A stretch of 64,000 nt of DNA from Littorina saxatilis (lineage: Eukaryota > Mollusca > Gastropoda > Littorinimorpha > Littorinidae): positions 74,597,602 to 74,661,601 of the forward strand of contig NC_090245.1 in the NCBI RefSeq assembly GCF_037325665.1, given 5' to 3'. Under the pieces are notes generated by a model. The model searched no databases. It was not told the origin of the DNA and saw only the letters and a list, made by a program, of their open reading frames with translations. Shown here piece by piece: positions 35,201-47,200 of the stretch. A program made the position numbers and the translations under genes. The stretch's first letter is position 1; the number at the start of each line of letters is the position of its first letter.

Positions 35201-38200
35201 ACAGTTCTTAATATTCAGGTTGCCAACTCACCTGAGTAATCAGGAGAGTCTTAGCAACGAGCAGTGTTAAGCTGTCCAGACAGCCAGCCAGCTGTCCTTG
35301 GACAAAAAACTTAATGTTAAGGTTTCTTCGAATTTAATTAGAGCTAGAAGTTATAAACTTAACACACTCCTAGGATTTGGTCTGGTTTGACACCAGTCAA
35401 ATTTCAAGGTCAGAGCAGGGTCATGTGCGGATCAAAAAATGGAAAATGATCATTTTCTTCAACATTTTTTGAAGCAGGAGATTTAAACATTCACATTCTC
35501 CCATGCTTTCCAGGCCTCCAAACATAACCCAAGTCTAGATGACCTGCCTTAAGTTTGAAGGTCACAGTGGCGTCAAGTTTGGGTTAAAAGATTTGGTTAA
35601 AAAAAAAGTATCATTTTATTCAACGTTTTTGAAGCTATATCTTTGGTAGTTCCAAGTCTGGTTGATCCTGGTCATATTTCAAGGTCACAGTGGGGTTGAG
35701 TTCAGGTAAAAAAAAGTTTAAATCATTTACTTCAATGTCTGTGGAAAGCAGCAGATAATTTGTTTCCGATTCATAATTACTTATGACGAAAGTAAGTCCT
35801 ATGAGCATTTGCTCTTTTCGTTTATTTGGCAGTTGAAGTCTAGAGCATCATCTTCTAGATTCTTACATTATGAGAAGAGTTTTCATTTCTGCTGTCTCCC
35901 TTAGTGACATAGAGCTTCATTCAGTTTACTTGTCATAGTTTTATCTGATCGACTAGTTTGTCATTTGATTACATACAACATTGACTATTGCATAGTATCA
36001 AATAACCAAAGGGAAGTAATCGCTCTTAATGCATACGGCATGTGTAATAGAGTAAGCGAGAGTTGTACGGAACCTTTTCTCCTATGTCGTATGCATTAAG
36101 AGCGATTACTTCCCTTGGGTTATTTGATATCTTAACATCGCTCTGCCTCATTCCGTTTGAAATTCTTATTGCATGGTAGTTTTCCACTGCTGATGTGATC
36201 CCAAAAGCCACAACCACCAACTTCACTTTCAAAATTTTTAATTTCCCAGGGAGATGTTCATAAGAACTGGCATTCAGAAGAAGTGGCACAACTTTTACAT
36301 GATGCCAATATTCACATTGTGACATTTTCTCAAACTTAGTTTCATTTTAGATGTCAGAGACATCATTTTAAAACAGAGGATCAAGAAGAGGCATCTTGGT
36401 TTGTTTAGTTGTTGTTGTATCTCTTTTGTTTAACTGTGCATTTACAATTTTGTATCTCACTTCTTCTTTGAAGCTACATCTGTAACTGAACGTCAGTTTT
36501 CCTTTTATTGCCGTATTAGGTACATGTGAGTCATCACTCATTGTCTTGATACCAGTTTTATATTCTGAATCTTTTTTCAGATCAGGGTTTTAATTCAGTC
36601 TCAGTTATTTATCATCTTACTGTTTCTTTGTGCCATCTTCACTTCTGTATTCATGTCCTCTATATTACATTGTGAGGATAAGGATGGGGCAGACTGGGTT
36701 CACTAGCTTCTATATTTTTGCCTCACATACATTTCTGCATCATCTGTCCAGATGTTATATTAGTTTATTGGCTTGCATCATTTGGGTGAACATGCTCACT
36801 CTGTTTTTTATGTGGTGGGTGTGCATTTCATATTTTCCCAAGGTATTAACTGGTGTTTTTATAACTTAACATTCTGCAAATTTAGATGCACAAACTAAAA
36901 ATCTGGCAGCTAGTCTGCCTTGATGCGAATAACAGTTTATGTTAAATGTCTTACTTTTTTTAGAGGTGGAACATAAAGTGGACGTTGTGTGGCCCTTCTC
37001 TTCCAAAATCACCTGTTCGGCTGTCTCCACCTGTACATCCCATATTGCAGTTGGCCTGGATAATGGCAACGTCACTGTGTGGGACAGATACATGGGTAAG
37101 TGGGAGTGTGTCATTTTAATGGGTAAAAACATTGCATCTTCTTTTGAAAAAAATGACATTAACTAGCTTGGTAATGTGACCAGACAAAAATCTAACTACT
37201 GGTACCTATGAGCTGCCGAAGATCCGGAATCAAACTTCTACCTTTGAGCTCATGGGGATCCAGTTTTCTTTGCGTAGTATTTTAGTTAGCGTCCCTTTTG
37301 TTTTCTTAATGCAACCTCTTTCCTGAAATTAGTAAATTGAGTGTTGCTCTAAAACTATATTTCTGTCCCTTTATTCCGACAGCTCAATAGTTTCAGTCAG
37401 AAATCTAAATAAATATAACTTTCTTCTCCGGTCTAGTTTCTTGTCACCTACTTTCTCCTCATGTTTAGTATTCGTACAATTTATCCTTGCGCCTTCCGAG
37501 TGGCTTTCGCGCGGAGAGGGAGAGCGAAGCAAGAGTGTGCAAGATCTTTGTCCCAAGGTATGTAATATGATGCATTGTTATTTCATTATTGACGATGTAT
37601 GCTCATTTGAGGGTTTTCTTCATGGTTTGTCGGTTAGAGCCATTTGAAGTGAAGTCAGGCAGTAAACATGTGCTTTTTCGACCGGCCTATGAAAATGTAT
37701 ACTGTAAACGGAATCAGCAATTAGCATTGATTTTTTGATGCTTTGGTTATTCCGATATGAGATAAGTGCGTAAATCAGCGGGAAACAGTTTCAGATGATT
37801 TTTAAGACTTTTCCCAAGCTAGGCATAGTGATCAAGTACAACCCCTCTTTCCCTTCTTCTTCCCCACTTTAGCTATTTTTTTGACGTATTTTTAGATTGT
37901 GACGTCAATAGATCTCGTGTAACCTGTGATGTCATAAAAAGGATTTCCATGCACAGACCCATGACGTCACCGGAAATGGTGTATTAGTTTACTCATAGAG
38001 TAGTGATGTCGTAGAAATGTGTGTAGTTGGGGAAACCCCTTTTTCAAAATGTAAACAGTTCTGTTTGATTTCTGAATGTCAGCAATCAAAGCTTAGATTC
38101 TTTTCATGAGACTTTATAACATTGTTAATCAAATTGTAAATTCGTTTTTGGAACATTATGAAATATTTCCATTGAACATTTGCACTTATACAGACACTCA

Positions 38201-41200
38201 GCCAGATCACATTCAAGCAATTGTAAAACACAGGCATTCCAACTCAAGGTTGTTTTATAATTTTATTTGAACTTGATTCTTGTATAATTTTATTAGAACA
38301 AATACTTACTAGTGTTTCTTGTATGTTTTCAGGCCCTTCAAACTTCAAGCTTCTAGCTTCTAGCTTCTAGCTTGTATGTTTACAAGTTTACCGGAGGTTA
38401 TGTCAAGTTAAATATGGAATAAAGAGCAAGAGAAATGGCAACGTCTTAGAGACTTCTTTGTCGTCTTTATTTTTCTCCTCCTCCTTCCACCCTTCTACAA
38501 GTGGCGTCGCCGACAACAGGATGGACACAGGGCCTTGTGGACGCGGGAACGACCTCAACAACTTCGAGGGCAGGATGGGCGCAGTAACACCGCGCAGGAC
38601 AACAACATCCTGAACGACTTCAACAACTTTGAGGGCAGGATGGGCGCAGTAACACCGCGCAGGACAACAACATCCTGAACGACTTCAACAACTTTGAGGG
38701 CAGGATGGGCGCAGTAACACCGCGCAGGACAACAACATCCTGAACGACCTCAGCAACTTCGAGGGCAGGATGGGCGCAGTAACACCGCGCAGGACAACAA
38801 CTACATCCTGAACGAGATCATGGCAGACGAAGCCGCGGAAGCCGTTGCGGCACTGCAACGAGAGGTTGCGGAACTTAAGAAGCAGCAAACCAAGCTGATT
38901 ATCCTACCATCCGAACAGAGAGAAGTGAAAAAATTTTACGGACAAAACTTTGATAAATTTCAACAAGATATCGCGAGATTGCTGTCTGAAAGAAGCTTGG
39001 AAGAAGACGAACAGTATGATTTTATCATAAGACACGTGTCACAAGACGTGAGAGATGAGGTAGCCTGTAGGAATCCTGATAGAACGGCTGAAGCATTACT
39101 TCAAACACTACAAGATGCATTCGGAGAAAAAGACAATGTTAGCGACTTGCTAGAAAAGTTCTACTTAGTAAAACAGGTAGAGGGTGAAAGTATAACATCA
39201 TTCTCACATCGTCTGAACAGTGCTTTCATGAAGTTGCAACAGAAACTGAAAGATGAGAAGCAGACAGCCATGGCTGCGGATGTATTGAGAGACAGGTTTG
39301 TCGGTGTGCTGACGAACAACTTCTTGCGCAAGCAGTTGCGCGAGGAGATTGAGAGGAAAAAAGGCGTCACGTTCCTCGCTCTACGAGACCAAGCAGTAAG
39401 ATGGGCAGAAGAAGACTCTAGCAGTACGTCCGCTAGCAGCCAGAAAGTTTCCACCAACTTGGAGCTAGAAGCGAAGGTGACCGAGGTGTTGGACCTTCAA
39501 CAACAGGTGCTGTCGGGATTGCAGAAGCTGACCACTCGAGTCGACCGGTTAGAGAGGAATCGGCGTCCTGACGACCGTGAGGGCGGCCAGCGCGACCCCG
39601 GCCAGAAGTTGCCTTTCTCCAAGGATGGGCGGCCGTACTGTTTGGAGTGTGGGGTTCTGGGCCATATTCGGCGGTCATGCCCACAGTTAAACGGAGGGCC
39701 TCCACGGCGCAACTAAGGAGTCGGCACGTGGAGGATGATGAACTGAGCCGTGACTCCTTTCTCACCAGAGCTGTGGGGAAGAGCCCTAGAACGGTGGTAG
39801 ACATTGGCGGCCACAAGATTCCTGCGTTGATTGACACGGGTTCCCAAGTTAGTTTAGTTAGCGAACGCGTGTTTGCTAAATTTTCACGCAACGTGAGATC
39901 AGTGCCATTAACCATGAAAGTAACAGCGGCAAATGGGTCAGAAATCCCATATGATGGTTATTTCGAATCTGATGTGATTGTGTGGGGACAGTTGGTCCGG
40001 AAAAAAGTTTTTCTTGTGGGAAAGGAGTCGGCCAGCAGTCAGTCTAGCGAAGACGTTATTATAGGCATGAACATTTTGAGCGAGTTGAAAGAATTCGAGT
40101 CGTGCCCAGAGCTGCTAGGGACAGCTAAAGTAGCCGGTAGAGACTCTGTTTTGATCCCTTCTGGATCCGCCGTCCGTGTACGTGTGGGTGGGTTGCGTGA
40201 GACTGACCTCCGGCCGTCTCAGGTTTTGATTGAGCCCCTACCCATTTCTCCCCATGGCTTGATTATACTGCCGACTGCGAGTGAAGTGCGTGGGAGAGAT
40301 GTGTGGGTGCAAGTGGTGAATGTGAACGTAGAAGACATAATTTTGAAACCAAAGACAAGAATAGGCACTTTCCACTTTGTTTGCGGTGAAGCGCCTCGAA
40401 GCTCAGTGGAGCTTGAAGTGAAATGTGACAGGGTGGTGGTAGTGAACGCAGCAGAGGAACATTGTAGCATCCCTTTTGATTTGTCAGAATGTGATGTTGC
40501 CCCCTCAGATAAGAAGAAGTTAGAAACGCTTCTTTCCAAGTTCCCCGACCTGTATTACACCCCTGAAACCGGCCTCGGTTACACAGAGGTGAGCAAACAC
40601 CGTATCCATATGACAGATGATGTCCCAGTCACTTCCCCTTTCAGGAGAATTCCCCCGAACGAAATTCAAGAAGTCAAGAAACATATTGAGAGTTTATTGG
40701 ACCAAAACATCATCACCAAAAGCACTAGCCCTTACGCGTCGCCCATCGTGATAGTACGAAAGAAAAACGGAGACATCAGAATGTGCATAGATTACAGGAA
40801 ATTGAACGCCAAAACTATCCCTGATGCTTTCCCCCTTCCCAGAATAGACGATTCATTGGACGCCTTGGGCAAGGCGAAGCTTTTCACCACCTTGGACTTG
40901 GCGTCTGGGTACCATCAAGTTGCCATGGACGAAAGAGACCGGCAGAAGACCGCATTCACCACACCCTTCGGGTTGTACGAATATATGCGAATGCCAATGG
41001 GGTTAATTAACTCAGGAGCCACGTTCCAAAGAATGATGTCTTCCACCATGTCCGATTTGGCGTTCAAGATTCTTCTGGTGTACCTGGACGACCTGTTAAT
41101 CTACAGCAGCAACTTTGAAGATCACCTCGAAAGACTAGAGACTGTCCTCTCAAGATTGCAGCAAGTCGGGCTGAAAGTCAACCCCAAGAAATGCACATTT

Positions 41201-44200
41201 GCTCAGAAGTCGGTAGAGTACCTTGGTCACACCGTCTCTGCAGACGGTATCGCAGCGTCCAAAGAGAAAACGAGGGCTGTATCGTCGTGGAAAGTGCCGA
41301 CCACACTGCGAGAACTGAGGGCGTTTCTTGGCTTCGCCAGTTATTACCGACGCTTCGTGAGAGATTTCGCCAAGATTGCAGCCCCACTCAACAACCTCGT
41401 TTCGTTGGCGTATCAGACGCAGGGACCAAAGAAACGACAAAGCAAGAACGTCGACATCGCCTCAAATTGGACTCCTGACTGTCAAAAAGCGTTCGACACC
41501 CTGAAGGCCGCTTTGATTTCACCACCGGTGTTGGGCTATGCATCTTTTGACCGCCCCTTCATCCTTGAAACAGACGCCTGCAGCCAAGGCATAGGCGCCG
41601 TTTTGAGCCAAGACCAACCAGAAGGTCGCCGAGTCATCGCATATGCCAGTCGTACGTTACGACAGGGAGAACGGAACACGAGTAACTACAGCAGCCTGAA
41701 GCTAGAGTTACTTGCCCTGAAGTGGGCGATATGCGAAAAGTTCAGACATTACCTGATGGGATCAACTGTACTGGCGTACACGGACAACAATCCACTCAGT
41801 CATTTGAAGACGGCCAAGTTGGGGGCGATCGAACAAAGGTGGGCAGCAGAGTTGGCGTGTTTCGATTTCACGATCAAGTTCCGCTCGGGAAGGGAAAACA
41901 TTAACGCCGACGCGTTAAGTCGATTCCCCACCCCCGACACCAAATCGGACAGTGAAGACGACGAACTGATCGCGGTTTCGTGCAGTCAGCAAACGAGGGA
42001 TCCTGAAATAGAAGTGGTTGTTCATCGAGCATCGGTTGAAGAGCTTAACGCAATCAGCCGCCTCGGAGAGGAACAATTCGACATCACCGGTCCTAAGAAC
42101 CCCCTGAAAGTGCAAGAGGACACCTACCCCGACCTCCTAGCGACCTGCTTCCCCTCGCTCGGAAAAGCAAGACTTGCCGAGGCTACACTTTCGGACTCCT
42201 CCCTCATGTCTCTCGCCCCTTTCATCCGAAAGAAGAACAGACCCTCGTTGAAAGAAGCCGTGACCCTGGGAAGTGGAGCAAAGCCGTATCTCCGTCATCT
42301 TGCCAAAATGAGGATAGAAGACAACGTGATTTATAAAGATGCTATAGACCCCGTGCACGGCACGATTTCACAGATCGTTGTGCCAGAAAGTCTGCGGCCT
42401 ATGATGCTGGACCTTGTCCATCAGCAAGCTGGTCACCAGGGCCCAGACCGAGCCCTCCAACTGCTACGCCGTCGTGTATTCTGGCCGAACATGCACCTTG
42501 ATGCAGACGAGTGGTGCAGACGTTGCCAGAGATGTCAAGTAGCAAAGAAACCAGGCACGACGCCTAGAACACCTATGGGACACCTCCTGGCGACCAAGCC
42601 GCTCGAAGTGGTTTCCATTGACTTCACGGTGTTGGAACCGTCCAGTGATGGGAAAGAAAACGTTTTAGTCATCACCGACGTGTTCACTAAATTCGCCATC
42701 ACAGTCGTCACCAAGGACCAGACGGCAGCCACAGTGGCAAAGGCATTGATCACACACTGGTTCGCGCACTATGCAATTCCCCAGCGCATCCACTCCGATC
42801 GCGGCCGGAACTTCGAGTCGTCCATCATGCAGGAGCTCTGTGCACACTACGGCATCATGAAATCTCGCACTACAGCTTACCATCCAGCCGGGAACGGCCA
42901 GTGCGAGAGATTTAATCGCACCATGCACGGTTTGCTGCGAACTCTGGAATCAGAACAGAAGAAGAAATGGCCCGCCTACCTCCCGGAACTTTGCCACGTG
43001 TACAACTGTACCCCCCATGCCACTACCGGTTTCTCCCCATTTTACTTGATGTTCGGTAGAGACCCCAGAATGCCTTTAGACCTGTTTTTGGGAGAGAAAC
43101 AAGAAGCTTGGCAAGCCGTGATGCCGAACGAGTGGTTGGGAAACCACCTCGACAGATTGAAGTGGGCGCATGATGCAGCTGCAAAGCGGTCGGGTGCCAA
43201 GGCAGACAAACGGAAGGAACGCTACGACCGTGGACTGGCGAGTTCGGACCTGCGACCGGGCGATTTTGTGTTGCTACGACGGCGTTACTCTGGGCGCAGC
43301 AAGATCCAAGACCAGTGGGGAGAACGAGTGTTCATTGTAGTCGAGGCGCCAACAGCAAGTGGCGGTCCCCATGTAGTCAAACCGCAAGATGGAGCTGGCC
43401 AAGCGTTCACAGTCACGCGTTCAGAACTCCGACCGTACTTTCCCCCCCTGTTTCTCCAACCCATGGGCACCCCCGAGCCAGCAGTGCCAGAGTCCGAACC
43501 AGTTCAGAAAGAGTCGGATGTGTATGTAGAATGGATGGTGACCCTTCCCCCTCTCAGACCATCCAGGATTCCAATCCCTGCAGTACCCGTGGTCGCACCG
43601 GTACTCCCACCCCCGGCCCCACCAGCAGGATTCCCAGCCCCAGAGCCCACAATCCCACGTGGTCGTCCACGTGCATGTCAGCCCTCTCCCCCTGACCCAG
43701 AGAGACGGTCCCGCCGAGAGACTAAGGGTAAACCCCCTGTCAGATTTCAGCAGCTGTAGTCATTTGTGACAATGACATTGAGTATTCTGTAGTCACAAAA
43801 ACTGTTCTTGTGTGTGTGGATGGATGCCTATAAATACAGGATCTATCATGTGCAATGATGATAAAGACAATAAACTTAGTTATTCAACTTAACAGGTTGC
43901 TTTGTCAGTGTTAGGGTTAACAGTCAGCTAAACATAGCTAGTGTTACTCACCTAAATATGAGACTTAAGTACAAGTGTACTGTACTTCAACGGGAAATGG
44001 TGTAGCTTTGTATTAGGCTTTCTGATCATTCGGTTTAAAAACCTGGTTTCAGTCAGTTTTGCACTAAGTGGATATACAAGCTAGTGTTTGTTTTTGTCAC
44101 CTATATGTAGTCGCTAGACTGAACTGATGACTCAGACTCCTCACACATTTGTTATGAAGAATATATGCTGCACAGGTTTTTTTGCTTTTGAAATTAAAAT

Positions 44201-47200
44201 GTATGTTTGTATGATATTGCATTTGAGGAACATCTCCAGCCTTACATGTCTTGTTTTTTTATAATTGTTTTTTTTTCGCCTCTGCTCCTAACAGAGCAGG
44301 GGAGGTAATTTCATTTTTTATGAGACCCTGGTTTTCATTTGAGCTGGGGAGCATAATGTAAATGCGTTGAAGTTTTTGTTTGTGAGAATAATTCTTGTAA
44401 GTATGTTTTCAAAAGGACGTTTTGAGGTGGTCCTTCTAGTAAAGTTTTCGGATTTGTTGTACTGGCATCGGTGAAATACTGATGATTTGGTTTTTCTGTT
44501 TTGACGATTTCGAGTCAGTTGGCTTAAATGCACTGGTTTATTCTTGTCAGGTTTAAAAACCAACAGATTACCTTTAATCTTTAACGATTGGAAGATTAGC
44601 TAGTTGATTTTGTTGGGTGCAAATATTATAGCTGCGTACTGATTTTCTCATGACTGGAGACCTGAGGTGTTCAGGTATATCCGTTTGAGTAGACATGTGT
44701 ATGTAGCGACAATAGACATTGATTTGTCTGTAACGATAATCCGACTTTGTTTAGCTTTAACGCTCTTCGCCATTTTTATCCGATTGTCGTTGCCTAAAAT
44801 TGTGTCATGCGGAGTCTGGAGAGTTGAGTTGACGTTACATTTTCAACATGTCTGTATAGAACTTGTAAACATGTTTGCCGGTGGTTTTTAGTTATGGTTT
44901 TACTTGGAGACCGTTTTCAGGAAATCGTTGGTGTATTTTATCCGCTGGTTTTTGGGTGCGGACAATAGATTTTTGCTGTTGTAGTTTTTGGTTGTATTCA
45001 TGGGGACCATGAATATCGAGCAGGGGAGATTTATGTGACCAGACAAAAATCTAACTACTGGTACCTATGAGCTGCCGAAGATCCGGAATCAAATTTCTAC
45101 CTTTGAGCTCATGGGGATCCAGTTTTCTTTGCGTAGTATTTTAGTTAGCGTCCCTTTTGTTTTCTTAATGCAACCTCTTTCCTGAAATTAGTAAATTGAG
45201 TGTTGCTCTAAAACTATATTTCTGTCCCTTTATTCCGACAGCTCAATAGTTTCAGTCAGAAATCTAAATAAATATAACTTTCTTCTCCGGTCTAGTTTCT
45301 TGTCACCTACTTTCTCCTCATGTTTAGTATTCGTACAATTTATCCTTGCGCCTTCCGAGTGGCTTTCGCGCGGAGAGGGAGAGCGAAGCAAGAGTGTGCA
45401 AGATCTTTGTCCCAAGGTATGTAATATGATGCATTGTTATTTCATTATTGACGATGTATGCTCATTTGAGGGTTTTCTTCATGGTTTGTCGGTTAGAGCC
45501 ATTTGAAGTGAAGTCAGGCAGTAAACATGTGCTTTTTCGACCGGCCTATGAAAATGTATACTGTAAACGGAATCAGCAATTAGCATTGATTTTTTGATGC
45601 TTTGGTTATTCCGATATGAGATAAGTGCGTAAATCAGCGGGAAACAGTTTCAGATGATTTTTAAGACTTTTCCCAAGCTAGACATAGTGATCAAGTACAA
45701 CCCCTCTTTCCCTTCTTCTTCCCCACTTTAGCTATTTTTTTGACGTATTTTTAGATTGTGACGTCAATAGATCTCGTGTAACCTGTGATGTCATAAAAAG
45801 GATTTCCATGCACAGACCCATGACGTCACCGGAAATGGTGTATTAGTTTACTCATAGAGTAGTGATGTCGTAGAAATGTGTGTAGTTGGGGAAACCCCTT
45901 TTTCAAAATGTAAACAGTTCTGTTTGATTTCTGAATGTCAGCAATCAAAGCTTAGATTCTTTTCATGAGACTTTATAACATTGTTAATCAAATTGTAAAT
46001 TCGTTTTTGGAACATTATGAAATATTTCCATTGAACATTTGCACTTATACAGACACTCAGCCAGATCACATTCAAGCAATTGTAAAACACAGGCATTCCA
46101 ACTCAAGGTTGTTTTATAATTTTATTTGAACTTGATTCTTGTATAATTTTATTAGAACAAATACTTACTAGTGTTTCTTGTATGTTTTCAGGCCCTTCAA
46201 ACTTCAAGCTTCTAGCTTCTAGCTTCTAGCTTGTATGTTTACAAGTTTACCGGAGGTTATGTCAAGTTAAATATGGAATAAAGAGCAAGAGAAATGGCAA
46301 CGTCTTAGAGACTTCTTTGTCGTCTTTATTTTTCTCCTCCTCCTTCCACCCTTCTACAGTAAGAATATGTTAAAATAAGGTGGAATTTTACCATTCTGTT
46401 GAAGCTTGAAATAAGCTTTTCATGGAAGAGAGGGAAAAAAAGAACAAGGGAAAAAAGAACAAGGGAAAAAAAAGGAAAAAAAGGAACTTGTGCTAGTGCC
46501 TGTTTTTTCCCACAGTGTTCACAGGGTGAACTGGAGAAACTTTTACAACCAAACAATTTTTGGCAAAATGTGGCTTATTGCATTTTTCTCTCCCAGTGAG
46601 AGACAGAATATCCAGAGAGCATTATGCAATATGCATTGAAGCTAACCCACAACAAAGGAGAATAAATCATTACCATGGTAACAAATGTCACCAGGTCTGC
46701 AACGAGGAGTGCTGAACATGAACTCCAAGAGCACTGTGCAGATGCTACGATTCCTCGACCCAGCACTCTACCCTTCGTCCTCCATGGATTATCCCCCCTA
46801 CCCCCAGCGTACTGCCACCTACATGCTGGCCCAGTACGCAGACTCCTCTCAGTATCTGTGTGACATTGGGCAGGCCACTCAGGATCACCCGATGTCCATC
46901 AGTGACAGGTACGTCACCAATCACCGTTGATTCTAGGAATAGACAAATTCCAAAAACATCTGTCGGGTTTGTATGGATTGTGGAAGAGTGAATACCCTTG
47001 CCAAAACCTCTGACAAACATTGAAGAGGCCAATCAATAGCGAGGGGTGTGTCGGAAACACAGGGTTGTTTTCTCGTGTTTCTGACATACTTGCTAGTGAT
47101 TGGCCCCTCTAATATTTGTCAGAGGTTTTGGCAAGGGCAATTCACTCTTCCACAACTCATACAAGTACATGTTTCCGAAAATCGTCTATTCTGCATTTAG

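Larger units (their letters stand above)
37175..46358 (+). mobile_element. Ty3/gypsy LTR retrotransposon, apparently whole and young
   Basis: 9.18 kb, bounded by two 1,325-bp LTRs (TGTGACC...TTCTACA) and a 4-bp target duplication GTAA. Order of parts: LTR, primer-binding-type site just inside it (TGGCGTCGCC), leader with a tandem array, gag, pol with protease, reverse transcriptase, RNase H and integrase, about 1.3 kb without a recognised gene, a purine-rich tract, LTR. The pol order with integrase last marks Ty3/gypsy. The LTRs differ at only about two positions by eye, which points to a very recent insertion. It sits in WDR93 intron 11 in the same orientation as the gene. Confidence 0.95.

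Noticed and set aside
39433-39915. Minus-strand open frames across the retrotransposon
   Set aside because: Shadows of gag and pol without any protein-like features.
43760-45033. Envelope-type gene after pol
   Set aside because: Only short frames are present and none looks like an envelope protein.
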